From Phycisphaerales bacterium UBA2218 (GTDB lineage Bacteria > Planctomycetota > Phycisphaerae > Sedimentisphaerales > Anaerobacaceae), in contig DCUI01000297.1 in assembly GCA_002327785.1 (NCBI GenBank), positions 249 to 15,850 of the forward strand: DNA of 15,602 nt. The letters are read 5' to 3'. The position numbers and the translations under genes were made by a program. The notes beneath the pieces are model-generated. The model worked only from the letters and a program-made list of their open reading frames with translations. It was not told the DNA's origin and did no database searches. Positions within the stretch are counted from its first letter, which is position 1; each line of letters begins with the position of its first letter. Below, one piece after another: positions 15,149 to 15,602 of this stretch.

Positions 15149-15422
15149 ATCGCTTTCTCTCAGCACCGGTCATGTCGCGGGCCGTAACAATCAAGATACG
15201 ATCATCCGGCTTATGGATGAAAAACACGATGACATATTTACCTGCTTCAGTTCGGCCGAGGCCCGCATACAGGTTTTCGCCACGACGATGGCCCTTCTCC
15301 ACGAAGCGAAACATGGCATCGCCTTGAACAACCTGGCGGACTTCCTCACGGGAAACTCCATGCTTGCGGTCGATCTTCTCGACGACCGAATCGAGCCATA
15401 TGATCCCTCTGATCTTCATCAT
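15135..15422 (-). CDS. Toxin, BrnT-like
   Basis: The 95-residue basic protein matches the length and layout of BrnT-type toxins, RelE-fold ribonucleases that block translation. It has an N-terminal IIWLDSVVEKIDRKHGVSREEV segment (family pattern W-D...KHGV-x-x-EEV), a middle strand region with GRTEAGKYVIVFFIHK, and the C-terminal RILIVTARDMTGAERKRYEKK, corresponding to the family's ISAR-x-x-x-x-ERKxYE end that carries conserved Arg residues. It is followed at once by the overlapping antitoxin gene. The start is ATG at 15422 or the adjacent ATG at 15419; no clear ribosome-binding site precedes either. The toxin role is inferred from family and gene pairing. Confidence 0.82.
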   Translation of the reverse strand: MMKIRGIIWLDSVVEKIDRKHGVSREEVRQVVQGDAMFRFVEKGHRRGENLYAGLGRTEAGKYVIVFFIHKPDDRILIVTARDMTGAERKRYEKK

Positions 15423-15427
15423 TGTCG

Positions 15428-15456
15428 ATGATGTCCCAGGTGCAAGGATTTGTCAA
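15428..15456 (-). promoter_or_regulatory. Candidate promoter for the toxin-antitoxin pair
   Basis: On the minus strand a perfect TTGACA (15456-15451) is followed after 17 bp by CATCAT (15433-15428), a moderate -10 match. The predicted transcription start falls at about 15421-15422, the first base of the toxin ATG, which would give a leaderless message. The rest of 15457-15602 shows nothing I can assign. Confidence 0.4.
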
Positions 15457-15602
15457 GGCAGGAATCAGGCGTGCCCCCGAGCCGCTACGCCAAGACCATC
15501 GGGAAACATGATCTGCCGACATCATCCGATGTGCCTAATTCCCTCTCCGTGGGGCTTGTGTCCCTGCGGTGCAATTTCCTACTACTACAGCGCGACCTGT
15601 TC

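Overview
The window looks like chromosomal DNA of a high-GC, non-model Gram-negative bacterium. The best guess is a planctomycete-type genome. The clues are two divergent GroEL genes next to each other, a lipoprotein alpha-L-fucosidase of the kind polysaccharide-degrading Planctomycetota carry in number, a split Trk system, and intergenic DNA rich in hairpins and short periodic repeats. That placement is inference; no rRNA or other strong marker is present.

Region 1 (1-4329, all minus strand) reads in transcription order: groEL copy 2 (4329 to 2680), a GH29 alpha-L-fucosidase lipoprotein (2632 to 1232), groES (1194 to 904) and groEL copy 1 (843 to the window edge, C-terminus missing). Spacing is short throughout, so one transcript is plausible, with a carbohydrate hydrolase lodged between chaperonin genes.

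Region 2 (4769-10005, plus strand) is a compact five-gene unit diverging from region 1 across a 439-bp intergenic region. It holds a membrane sensor histidine kinase (HAMP-PAS-HisKA-HATPase), a response regulator with a TPR tail instead of a DNA-binding domain, two separate TrkA/RCK proteins and the TrkH potassium-translocating subunit. The last three genes overlap or nearly touch. The simplest reading is a potassium uptake system made together with its own signalling pair. The lack of a DNA-binding output suggests control by protein contact rather than by transcription.

Region 3 (10231-11240) is a single gene for an unrecognised membrane-anchored protein with a good sigma70-like promoter. 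Region 4 (11241-12007) has no convincing gene but several hairpins.

Region 5 (12008-15422) is accessory in character. It has a lone lower-GC AAA/ORC-CDC6-like ATPase (13591 to 12008), about 1.25 kb of repeats (three copies of a composite module with nested palindromes, plus scattered 8-bp periodic tracts), and a BrnT/BrnA-like toxin-antitoxin pair (15422 to 14843). The ATPase could belong to an undescribed defence or mobile-element function, but nothing in the window proves this.
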